A stretch of DNA of 64,000 nucleotides, taken from NCBI GenBank assembly GCA_963932465.1, contig OZ010799.1:158840761-158904760 (forward strand), given 5' to 3'. Numbering within the stretch: position 1 is the first letter of the stretch; each line of letters starts with the position of its first letter. Positions 55,306-64,000 of the stretch are shown piece by piece. The translations under genes were made by a program, and so were the position numbers. Source of the DNA: Maratus speciosus (lineage: Eukaryota; Arthropoda; Arachnida; Araneae; Salticidae). Below the pieces are notes generated by a model. That model was not told where the DNA came from and did no database searches. It saw only the letters and a program-made list of their open reading frames with translations.

Positions 55306-55795
55306 AGTAACTGAGGAGGTTGTCAGAAGATGGCGGTGGTTTTTTTAAAATCGGATCGACAGTTTCTTATTGCTGCCGGGGCAAACTTTTCACCAGTAAA
55401 ATTTAAGAGATAATTTCGTCTTATTTAAGCGTCTAATTCATGGAAATATTTTCGAACAAACATTGTAAAAATTTCAATTTCCTTTTACTGGTGTCAGTTT
55501 GCCTTGCAAAACAGTCAGTTTGTTTCACTGGTTGTCACTATATGGTGGGAACGCAGTGCCTGACATCTGCCAAAGTAAAGATCCACCAGGAAAATTTAAA
55601 ATCTGTTTCTGCCATTATTTATGAATGAAATTTTTAATTAAGAAGGCGTTTTAATAGAAAGAAACATTCTACATAAATTTACTGGTGGAAGTTTCCACGG
55701 GCGGTAATCAACCCCTGCAAAAGCGGTTACAGTTGAAGCTTCACTATTTTAAGGATATGTCACTTCCTTTTTATTAATAGTTCCATGTTTGCTAT
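55281..55795. repeat. Repeat family G, copy 2, nested in the piggyBac-like element
   Basis: Matches 29408-29925 along its length: AGTGAAGTAACTGAGGAGGT, AATCGGATCGACAGTTTCTT, CCACCAGGAAAATTTAAAAT, AAATTTACTGGTGGAAGTTT, GCGGTTACAGTTGAAGCTTC. It disrupts the transposase frame just after LSTSCE. The 62-codon frame at 55440-55628 is inside the repeat. Confidence 0.78.
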
Positions 55796-56080
55796 AACTA
55801 AACTAACAATTTTTTCAAAAATTTTCATGTAAATTAAAATTTTAAATATGTCCAGTTTTTGTGACATTTGGCAAGATTTTGCAGATATGCAACAAACCCA
55901 TTTTTCCAAATAAAATTTTATTTTTCTTTTCTGAATTTTTTTTATTGTTTTTTCTATGCTTAAAATGATACATTTTAATATCTGTGTAAGAATTTTTCAA
56001 ATCGGAGTTGTTGAGTTACAAAGGGTTAAGAAAAAAACGTATAAAAACTACACTTGCCCGACAGTATTTTACTTGAAATA

Positions 56081-56251
56081 TTTGGCTGTTCGGAAAGTCG
56101 TGTCCGTTCGGAAAAATCAATTCGTACCGGAACATTTTTCCCTGTAATTATTCGACATTAGATATCGGAGTCAAAGTCTAATAATTAAATCACAGAATTT
56201 TCCGGTAAAAATTGATTTTCTCAAACGGACACGACTTTCCGAATGACCCAA
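56081..56251. mobile_element. mariner-like miniature element, 171 bp, TA-flanked
   Basis: Inverted ends of about 40 bp: TTCGGAAAGTCGTGTCCGTT and AACGGACACGACTTTCCGAA, extending to AAAATCAATT and ACCGGAA. TA flanks at 56079-56080 and 56252-56253. Other satellite units read GAAATAGTTTGC with a single TA here, which confirms a TA duplication. Non-coding. Confidence 0.92.
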
Positions 56252-56538
56252 TAGTTTGCAAAATAAACTTTTTATACGCTTCGATGTATTTAAATTTCTT
56301 AACCGCTGTAGAAAATATTCTCACAAGTGACATTGTCACTAACAACATTTAATCTTCAAAAACATCCGCCTGTAGAGGCAAACTAACGCTTGCGTTAAGA
56401 AACAAAGTACATAATAAAGAACAAATAACATTCCTGTATTTTGGAACAAATAAACAGCTGTTTAGGGGCACGATTTATCATTTCATTGCGCTTGAAATTT
56501 CGTCAATCTTATGTAGTATGTCTAATGATAAAGAATGA

Positions 56539-56755
56539 TTAACCTTTTAACGGTCGCATTAAATTACGGTTTAAAAATTCAAATTGCTTATTGGCACCAC
56601 TTTTTTGAAAAAGAAGTATTCACCTTATTCAATGCCAGGTAAAATGATACCATAATAAAGACAAATATACTATTTTATAAAACTGGTGGGAATCAAACAA
56701 TCTGAATAAAAGACGCAGACCGTGAATATCACGGGAGCGAGAATTAAGGGGTTAA
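56539..56755. mobile_element. TTAA miniature element, family R6, copy 2
   Basis: TTAA at 56539-56542 and 56752-56755. Left CCTTTTAACGGTCGCATTAA, right ACGGGAGCGAGAATTAAGGG. The empty satellite site reads GATTAACAATGCAAAT in other units, so the TTAA duplication is confirmed. Core as in 37134-37348. Confidence 0.9.
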
Positions 56756-56935
56756 TAATGCAAATATAAAACCATCCATGAGTTTTGCAGAAAGTAGACT
56801 CGTCTAGCACATTTGACAGTCAGTCTTACGAAATACGCTTAAAAAGACTACATTTGCCGGGCATTATTTTATCTGAAATAGTCTGCAAAATAATATTTTT
56901 ATGCACTATGAGATATTTAAATTTCTTAAGGGGGT

Positions 56936-57634
56936 CCGGGAGACATTTTAAAATAATTTTTATTTATTGAACTAAAATTTTAAAATTTTTTGTGATGGTT
57001 AACCCTAATATTTGTAAACAAGATCTCATGATAAAAATTCTCAATTTTTTTTAAATTTTTAAATTTAAAATTTAATAAAAAAGCCTGGTAATTTAAAATC
57101 GTTATAACTCGAAATATTATTTGTAGAATTTCAGTTTTTTTTTCATTTAAATAAGCAGAAATATATAATTTTTAATTTTGATTCAGAATTTTAAAAAATA
57201 TTAATTTAAATAAAAAGTAAAAATATTTAAATTAAAAAAAATGATGTAACTTTTCTATAAAAAATCATATTTTCGAAAGTAAATATTTTTTTTAAATTTG
57301 CTGAATCAAAATTAAAGTAAAACTAATGAAAAAGACGTGTTTCAAGTTTGAAATGTTTATCTTTAACGGTTTTGGACTTATCACTATTTAAATACGAGAA
57401 ATGGAAAGAAAACCATCATGAAGAAAAACGCATTTTCACAAGAAGTCGTTTTCTCGACAACCAGTCCTTGAAAGCTAGAATTTGAAAACAAACCAAAATG
57501 AAAAATTTAATATTTCCTATTCCAATTAAGATATAAACATGATTTAAACGTTATTTTAAGCAGAAAAAAAAACAGAGAAAATTTTAATGCAATAAAAGTG
57601 TTTTAGAAAATTTCAATTTTCTTCTGACCCTTAA
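56936..57634. mobile_element. TTAA element with GGGGGTCCGG end, 699 bp
   Basis: From TTAA at 56936-56939 (GGGGGTCCGGGAGACATTTT) to TTAA at 57631-57634 (TTTCTTCTGACCC). The interior is extremely AT-rich and non-coding. The right TTAA is shared with the next element. The short inverted ends GGGGGTC/GACCC are weak, so the boundary call rests mainly on the satellite junction. Confidence 0.65.
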
Positions 57635-57951
57635 CCCTCTCGCTGTGTAATTGTTTTATCAAAATAGCTTCAAGTATTTCATTCCTTCGCGATGAGTGTC
57701 TTTTAAGAATTTTTATTCTTTTGTCACCGGTTTTTCAAAACAAAAATTTTCGTCTGATTTAATTGGGAAAATGCTCCGATTAGATAAGACAAAATTTAAA
57801 ATAAAAAGTAACTGGTGGGAATGATCAAGGGGGGGGGGGGGGGGTTTAATTAGACGGAAAAAATGCATCCCCGATGAAATCTCGGGTTGCGAAAATTTTG
57901 CTACTTTTACGTTGCCCGAGAAACTCTCCGGTTGCGCGGCGAGAGGGTTAA
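57631..57951. mobile_element. TTAA miniature element, family R1, copy 3 (intact)
   Basis: TTAA at 57631-57634 and 57948-57951. Ends CCCTCTCGCTGTGTAA and GCGCGGCGAGAGGG. The core runs GTCACCGGTTTTTCAAAACA to AAAGTAACTGGTGGGAATGA. A run of 16 G at 57829-57844 is unusual and may be an assembly or replication artefact. The satellite resumes at once with CCGTTATAAAAAGTATTTTC. Confidence 0.88.
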
Positions 57952-59159
57952 CCGTTATAAAAAGTATTTTCACAAGTGACATCGCAAGTGGAAACTTTTA
58001 ATATTCGAAAACATTCTGATTTAAAGAGAAATAGTGCTTGTATTTCAGAAACAAAGCATATAATAAAGATAAAAAAAATAACAACAGTTTGAAACAAATA
58101 AACAGCCATTTAAGGAACACGATTTATCATTTTGTGCTTGACAAAACGCCTCACTAATAGGTGGGGTAAAGAATGTTTAACAATGCAAATATAAAGCCAT
58201 CTATAAGATTATAAAGATGGTAGACTTGTCCATCATATTTGCAGTTGATCTTACGAAATATGCTTAAAAAGATTACTATTCCCCGAGTTTTTTTTACCTG
58301 ACACAGTTTGCGAAAAAAAATTGTTTTAAATGCCATGAGATATTTAAATTTCTTAACCGATATAGAAAGTATTTTCTCATGATATTGACACTAACAATAT
58401 TTAATCTTTAAAAACATCCTCATCTAGAGAAATCTAGTGCTTGTCTGTCAGAAAAAACATATAATAAAGAAGAAATAACATTACTAAACATTGGAGAAAA
58501 TAAATAGTTCTTTACGGGACATGATTTATCACCATGTCGTGCTTGACAAATCGTCATGCTAATATGTAGGGTAAAGAATGATTAACAATGCAGAGATATA
58601 AACTTGCATAACTTTCAAAAGAAGGTAGGCTTATCTATCACGTTTGACAGTCGATTTTACGAACAAAACTTATAAAATCTACTTTTTACCGAGATTATTT
58701 TATCTGAAATAGTTTGTGAAATAAAGTGTTTATATGACTTGAGATATTTAAATATCTTAACCGCTATATTTGACATGTGGCATTGCCACAACAACATTCT
58801 TCAAAAACATACTCAAATAGGGAAATGTAACGTCTGTCTTTCAGAAACAAAGCATATTATAAAGCAAAAATAACATTGCTACATTTTGGAATAAATAAAC
58901 AGCTGTTTAGAGGGCATGATTTATTATTTTATTGTGCTTGACAAATCGTCATCTTAATATACATGTAACGAAAAATTAACAATGCAAATATAAAACCTTC
59001 CATAAGTTTTTAAAGAAAGTAGACTCATCTAACACATTTGACTAGTTCTAAAATTAAGTGGAAATTTCACTTTGGTAAACTGTAAAAAATAAAAGTTCAA
59101 TTTCTCACATTTACGTTGTGTTTCCAATATTTTCTTAAGGTTTTAAAGATAAATAAATC

Positions 59160-59372
59160 ATGATCAGAGGTCAAGGTTATTTTTTTTTTAATTTAAAATT
59201 AAATTTCATTTTTCATATAAACATGGAGGTGTCAACCTTTAATAGTAATGATGAATATAAGTTTTATTGTCCATTTACAAGATTGGAAAATATTTATGGT
59301 TGCGATATTAGTTTGTTTTATTGTTTAAGAGGTATAATAAGTTATTTCAATGAAATACAGAAAGTCAAATAA
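59160..59372 (+). other. Reading frame of 70 codons near the left end of the element
   Basis: The plus-strand frame starts MIRGQGYFFF and contains NMEVSTFNSNDEYKFYCPFT. It overlaps the motif ACATGGAGGTGTCAAC at 59221. I do not recognise it and a coding role is doubtful. Confidence 0.2.
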
Positions 59373-59684
59373 CACATCAAAACAAAAACTGGATTACAAT
59401 ACAGGTAAAGAACACTATTCTTGAGTAACATGTTAAAAAAGACCAAAGCTCAAATTTAATTTTTTATTAAACAATATTGCAGTTTTGAGGGTTTAAATCA
59501 AAAAGATACGTTGTAACCGATTGTTCACTTTCCGCTGTTTAAACCACGCAAATTTATTTTTCATATCTTATGATTGCTTCTTGCTCCTTACTGAAAACAA
59601 ATTTGTTCTTGGATCACGAACATCTTTGCATAAATTTAACTTCTACGTAATCTTCAACTGAGGTCACATTTGCTAAATACAGAT

Positions 59685-60470
59685 TAACAGGACCTAACTG
59701 AAATCTTGTGCATATTGCGGTACTATATTATTTTTCAGAAAGGACAAGTCCGAAGGCTTCCTTTGAATTTTGAGACTTTTCATTTTTTTCAAAATTTTCT
59801 CGATTTGAGTGGCCAATGCTGAACTGAATTCCATGCATTTTCTGACTTTAGAAGAAACATTTTCACCTTTCAATATTTTTTGTACATTCTCCTTTTGACT
59901 GTTTAAATTATTCTTTTGTTTATTTATGATGCGTTGATATCGTTTCTTATAATAATCATTTTTTCTTTTATATTTAAACTTTTCAGAAGATTTTTAAGCT
60001 CTTTTTCAAGCAATTTTATTCTTTAGAATGCCTTTGTTTTGTTTTTGTTAACAATTTTTCGACCACTTTTTACCCGACTGATACCTGTTCTTCCTATCAC
60101 AACTTTAGCATTCGCAATAGGGTTGTTTATGATTTCTGGATCATCATCTGTTTCTGGTGAAGTAGAATTCAAGTGTAGTACAACTTGCTGCAATTTTTCT
60201 TTATTTGCTTTCTTCTCTCGACTTTCCTTGTCTTTTATACCCAATTCTTTAACTGTGAATGCTTCTGTCGTTCACCCAATTGAGAAATAGCTTTTATTTT
60301 TCCATATTTTTTCTTCTTGTAATACCTTTTGCGTTCTTTTTTCGTACATTCTTCATACAATTCTGAATTTTCTTTAATTTTATCCCGTCTTTTCTGCTCT
60401 GCTTCTCGTCTGAGTTTTCTTTTCTTCTCTACAGGATTCTTTTTGCCCGAGCCATGATAACTAAAAAATA
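59685..60470 (-). pseudogene. Lysine-rich uncharacterised gene fragment, frameshifted
   Basis: Reading the minus strand from 60470: GSGKKNPVEKKRKLRREAEQ, then a lysine/glutamate-rich helix (YEECTKKERKRYYKKKKYGK), ISQLGERQKHSQ, a one-base shift, REKKANKEKLQQVVLHLNS, a stop after NKNKTKAF, RIKLLEKELK, another shift, KRKNDYYKKRYQRIINKQ, then KILKGENVSSKVRKCMEFSS. Such a basic coiled-coil start followed by a short K.LKGE..S.KVRK block is, to my recollection, common in uncharacterised and possibly transposon-encoded proteins of arthropods and cnidarians; I cannot name the family. The catalytic part, if any, is missing. A splice-acceptor-like TTTTTTAG precedes the first block. Confidence 0.5.
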
Positions 60471-60494
60471 TTTTAAAAATATTAACGTGCAATT

Positions 60495-61676
60495 AGATAA
60501 AAATAAGTAGGTTAAAAGATAAATAGAAAATACAGCATTTTAAATATACGATTTCAGAGTACTCTAGTGTGGCCAAATTATTTAAATATATTAAATATTA
60601 AACAAATATTTATTATTATTATTATTTATCAAATTGGCTAGCATAGAAAAACTGAAAATTTAAATTTAGTTCTGATTTTATTATTTTTTTTAAGTTTAGG
60701 AGATCAGGAAATTCAGTAAGAGGCTTTAAAATAAAGTTTAATTAAATCTAAAATTTAACTTGTATTGAAAGAAATAATGAAAAGCAATAAAAAATCAAAC
60801 TTATACAAAATTAAATATTTTAGAATTTAAAATTTTCATTTTCGAAAAATATTTTTATTAATATAAAATTATTCCTAAAATAAAAATATAGGTTCAATAA
60901 TTAAAAATATACTTTAAGCACCCTTAACGGATTGTTTGCATCAATAAATGTCACATCCATGGGTCAATAACATCTCCATGATAACAGTGGCATGGAGGTG
61001 ACATCCATGGAGGTGATATATCTGAGATTAGGCCTAATATTTTCTAAACTTTGCACAATATGAACATAATACTACTTGGATACAAAAGAAAATAAAGCAA
61101 TTTAACGCTACTTATCAACAGAATTCTGTTATTTTTAAAACTTACAAAATTAATGAGGGCATGGAGTTGACACCCAATTAAAGTACACTATGGTGATTAA
61201 AATTTTTTTAATTAAAACTAGATGAAGTAACAACTTACCATGCTTCAGAAATATTCCATCCAATAAGTAGCTGCCTGTAGTTAATTAGTATTCCAAGTTC
61301 TAGATTATGCTATCATCTGGTATATTTTTATACAACTATAACTGGTATGTCATGGAAGTAGCTCTAATTCTGGGGACTGAAGTGTTTTGATCTGTAATTT
61401 TTTTTAATATAAATTTTCAAAATTTTCTTTTAAAAAATAAGTAAAGTATAACCATTTTTTTTAACTTACTACATTTTATACGGTTCTTTTCATTTATCTT
61501 ATGGGACACATTCATGTTGTAAAGTAAAAACAGGCATGGAGGGACATACCATGGAGGTGACATTTTGTATGATTTTAATTTTATTAAAATAGTTTTAAAT
61601 TTCAAATTCATTCTCAAGTATTTTTTAATACAAGTTTTAAATGTGCCTTCATAGATTATGTATTTAGTTGAACAAT
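60495..61676. repeat. AT-rich interior with CATGGAGGTGACA motif cluster
   Basis: Motif copies: CATGGAGGTGACATCC at 60991, CATGGAGGTGATA at 61006, CATGGAGTTGACACCC at 61160, CATGGAAGTAGC at 61351, CATGGAGGGACATACC at 61535, CATGGAGGTGACATTTTG at 61550, with reverse forms TGTCACATCCATGGG at about 60949 and AACATCTCCATG at about 60969. One more copy lies at 59224. The motif is clearly over-represented against an AT-rich background. A 100-codon frame at 61417-61719 has no resemblance to known proteins. Confidence 0.6.
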
Positions 61677-62068
61677 TACAGTAGAACCCGGTTAAGACGC
61701 GTTTCAAGGGAGTGGACAAAAGTCGCGAATTAAGCGGGATCGCGTATTAAACGTGATTTGTTTAATATTGCAGAAACTGTGCTTATTTACACATCTAATC
61801 GTCTAAATGAAGTTTAGGGCTTTCGGTTAGATGTTTACGGTTGAAAATTTTATCTTTTAGGTATATTTAAATTGAAATTTAATTGTATTCAACTTTAACT
61901 CATTATTATTTTTTAGGAGCGACTAAGAATAACTGCTGAAAATAAAAAAAATTAATTTAAACGGCTTTAATGTAGATTAATACGTTACAACCAAAAATAA
62001 AAAAAAATAATTTCAAACTAGACTAATTTACAACCAAAAAAAAAAAAAAAAAAATTAATTTCAAGCTA

Positions 62069-62514
62069 CACTGTTAAAAATTTTGCAGCATTCTGGCAGG
62101 TCATTCGACCATTTGAAAAAAAAAAAAAAGGATTCCATAACCATAATTTAACCATAGCTGCCAACCTTCCACTAATCTTCCGTAATTTCTGGATTAATTT
62201 AATCCAGATTAACCACATTTCGAACCAGAAAATTTACTTCATAAATGGTTATTTATTTAATTCCAGGTTTCTACGTGAAACATATTTATTTTCATTTCTT
62301 AAAAACATTTCTGGTTTAAAACGTATTAAACCAGGGTCAAATTAACGCAAGTATTACGGAAGATTAGTTTGAGGTTGGCAGCTATGTTTAACTATATTCT
62401 GACCATTAAATGGCCAGTAATATGGTCAAAATAGTGTTAAAATTACGGTTGTGTAACCGTTTTCGGAAAAAACGGTCAAATGACCTGTCAGAATGCTGCA
62501 AACTTTTAACAGTG
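62069..62514. mobile_element. CACTGTTAAAA TIR element, 446 bp, nested
   Basis: Inverted ends CACTGTTAAAAATTTTGCAG and CTGCAAACTTTTAACAGTG continue to GCATTCTGGCAGGTCATT..GACC, about 45 bp. TA on both sides (62067-62068 and 62515-62516) suggests a Tc1/mariner-type origin. It hosts another element in its middle. The 63-codon minus frame over its right end is not a gene. Confidence 0.92.
62157..62382. mobile_element. GCTGCCAACCT TIR element, 226 bp, third level of nesting
   Basis: Inverted ends GCTGCCAACCTTCCACTAAT and ATTAGTTTGAGGTTGGCAGC, extending to CTTCCGTAAT/ATTACGGAAG. TA on both sides (62155-62156 and 62383-62384). The interior has AACCAGAAAATTTAC and AAACATTTCTGGTTT, another CCAGAAA/TTTCTGG foldback. 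Non-coding. Confidence 0.92.
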
Positions 62515-64000
62515 TAGCCTTTTTTTTTTTTTTTAAGCAGAGGTAAAAAAATTAAAATATTAAACTTTTGAAAGCACAACCCAGTTGTTAAAATCATATT
62601 TAGTACTTGTGATAATGAGTGCCATTATAATCTATCCTTTTCATTATAAAAGAAAATTATCCTTATTAATCTTTTTGTAAAAAATATTGTTAGCATAGCA
62701 AAAAGAAAAGAAAACATAAAAGAATTAAACAACCCCAGTCGTATTTATTTAATCTTTACGAGTTTCTTTTTTCTTACCCGACTGCCAAGAAAGGTTATGT
62801 GTTTCACGCGTATATCTGGGTAAGTGGATTTCTTTATACCCTCGAAACATCCGAACGCCTGGATGGATTTTAATGAATGAGGTCTCTATCGATTCGTCTT
62901 AACCGTCCGATGGTTATAGGCTAGGTTTTGTTTTTATAAAATAAAAAATGGCAGTAGAGACGAATTTTTTTTACGCTCCATATTGAGTGGCATAACATTG
63001 GATAGGTCTTTCAAAATGAAGACGATGTTTCATTGACTATTTTACAATCAGAAGCTCCGCTTAAATATCACACAACCTCGAAGTTATGTAGTTAGGATCT
63101 CTAGCTTTACTGCAACTCTAACCTTCATAGACATCTATAGGCCTCATCAAAACAGTGTTTATAGATAGGAACTAACAATTAAACACAACTTAAAAGTAAT
63201 CAATACAAGTAAATAAAAAAATAGGTAAGTGATATAAAAAAATAGCTTCACATTGATGAGAAATAATTAATTAGTTCGCTTTTTACGGAGTCGGGTTTTT
63301 TTAATTTAATTATTTTTATTTACCTTTAATATGCATCATGAAACACATTAGGTATATAACTTACATTTAAAACCTCACTAACAATAGGTATAATCATCTT
63401 TAATCCTAATTTTATGACATATCTGAGTACCCTGAATTCGTCTTTCTCTACAGTGAAAACATACACGTAGCGAAAAACACAGAAAGTTAGGACACGGGAT
63501 CAAAGAATTCCAGTGTTTCTAATTTAGCGAGTTTTTTAAAATTCAAATATCTACGCTATTTCCGATTAGTAATGTTCGCCTTAGTTAATCTGTTATTAAA
63601 TAAAGTAAATATTACTATTTGAATTCGCTGTTTTTCAATTTAATATAAAAAATCTGATAAATTGTCAATACTGGAAAGCAGACAAGGAATTCGCATCTTC
63701 ATCAATGAATTGGCGTCTTAAGGGTGATTTTTTGCCTTAAAGGACCAGAAATCTCTCGCGTATTAAGCAGGTTCGCGTTTTAACCGTTCGCGTATTTAAC
63801 GTGATATTTTTGCATTAGCCTTATAGGGGATGTTCAAGGGATCGGAAAAAAACCCGCGTATTAAGTGGGATCGCGTATTAACCGTGAGCGTCTTAACCGG
63901 GTTCCACTGTATTTGCATAAAAGTACAAAAAAAAAAAAAAAATGATTGGGACTCAAATTTCCACTTAATTTCAGAACTGCCCATTTAAGAGTTGGTCTTA

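Larger units (their letters stand above)
54439..56029 (+). mobile_element. piggyBac-like element, about 1.6 kb, decayed
   Basis: TTAA on both sides (54439-54442 and 56026-56029) with ends CCCTTTGTA and TTACAAAGGG, typical of piggyBac. TGTTGCAGATCTGCAACA lies 15 bp inside the left end, a variant at 54807-54824, and another at 55877-55894 near the right end. A C-terminal transposase remnant is at 55084-55305, followed by a nested family G repeat (55281-55795). It has landed in a satellite unit. Confidence 0.88.
46890..59043 (+). repeat. Satellite with units of about 405 bp, heavily interrupted
   Basis: About thirteen units share the order TTATTAACCGTTATAGAAAG, TATTTTCACAAGTGACATCG, AACTAACAAATTTTAA, ACATTTTGGAACAAATAAAC, TTGTCGTTCTTGATAGATAG, CATGCTAATATGTGGGGTAA, TAGACTCATCCATCACATTT, GACAGTCAATTTTACG and TTACCTGAAA. 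The anchor GAAAGTATTTTCAC or its variants falls at 47032, 48143, 48553, 50055, 50445, 50846, 51566, 51963, 54147, 56310, 57961 and 58375, with one more near 58770. After subtracting insertions the spacing is about 390-418 bp. No coding frame is conserved. Confidence 0.9.
61679..63909. mobile_element. Tigger/pogo-like element, 2231 bp, TA-flanked
   Basis: Perfect 21-bp inverted ends beginning CAGTAGAACCCGGTTAAGAC, with the right end GTCTTAACCGGGTTCCACTG, and TA on both sides (61677-61678 and 63910-63911). Subterminal repeats of GCGTATTAA...GTGA and GGGATCGCGTATTAA occur at both ends. No transposase frame was recognised. It contains a nested 446-bp element. Confidence 0.9.
59044..63978 (-). mobile_element. 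Putative 4.9-kb TIR transposon of unrecognised family
   Basis: The left end starts AGTTCTAAAATTAAGTGGAA at 59044, exactly where the satellite stops (ACATTTGAC). The right end, 63952-63978, is its inverted repeat (CCACTTAATTTCAGAACT), giving 27 bp with about three mismatches. Removing a nested 2.2-kb Tigger-like element leaves about 2.7 kb. It contains a broken lysine-rich gene on the minus strand and a cluster of CATGGAGGTGACA-like motifs. No target duplication is clear; only 22 bp are visible to the right. The grouping is inference. Confidence 0.55.

Noticed and set aside
57631..57951. Firm reading of the G16 run as a functional quadruplex
   Set aside because: Related copies lack it, and homopolymer errors are common.
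46890..59043. Regular repeats considered as a CRISPR array
   Set aside because: Units are about 405 bp, the repeated part is nearly the whole unit, and the DNA is eukaryotic in character.
60039..60290. 83-codon plus-strand frame
   Set aside because: Shadow of the lysine-rich fragment on the minus strand.

Overview
The window looks like AT-rich nuclear DNA from an invertebrate animal, most likely an arthropod and possibly a spider or other chelicerate (weak inference from the mix of mobile elements). No long open reading frame, operon, ribosome binding site, rRNA, CRISPR array or clear host gene is present. The longest uninterrupted reading frame is about 125 codons and is a by-product of a repeat. 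What the sequence does hold is dense, nested transposable elements: decayed mariner, DUF4817-type mariner, Tigger/pogo and piggyBac transposase pieces, hAT-like elements with 8-bp target duplications, a Helitron, pearl/Helentron-like tandem-repeat elements, and about fifteen short elements inserted at TTAA.

Layout. 1-2155: unassigned DNA. 2160-5800: a pearl-like repeat, a foldback, a dispersed repeat (family C) and two mariner fragments. 5.5-10.2 kb: a run of TTAA miniature elements, one carrying a nested hAT-like element. 11.9-12.9 kb: a clean 959-bp hAT-like element. 16-21 kb: several copies of family C. 22-24.4 kb: a GATC-rich array split by a 145-bp tandem-repeat element. 25.2-33.5 kb: mariner remnants, a tRNA-like sequence, family A repeats and a Tigger-like element. 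34-39 kb: a 146-bp array, one candidate exon/promoter patch (35.4-36.0 kb) and more TTAA elements. 40-46 kb: family C, family A and a 174-bp array. 46.9-59.04 kb: a satellite with units near 405 bp that has been hit by at least nine insertions. 59.04-63.98 kb: a putative 4.9-kb terminal-inverted-repeat transposon holding a broken lysine-rich gene and a three-deep nest of other elements.

Two things stand out. First, several miniature elements with unrelated ends and different target duplications (TTAA versus 8 bp) share a similar foldback core of about 100 bp, bounded by CACCAGT-like and ACTGGTG-like motifs. Second, the satellite units serve as empty-site controls for one another, so many insertion boundaries and target duplications can be read directly. 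Nothing here acts as a pathway; the relations between features are insertion order and shared ancestry.
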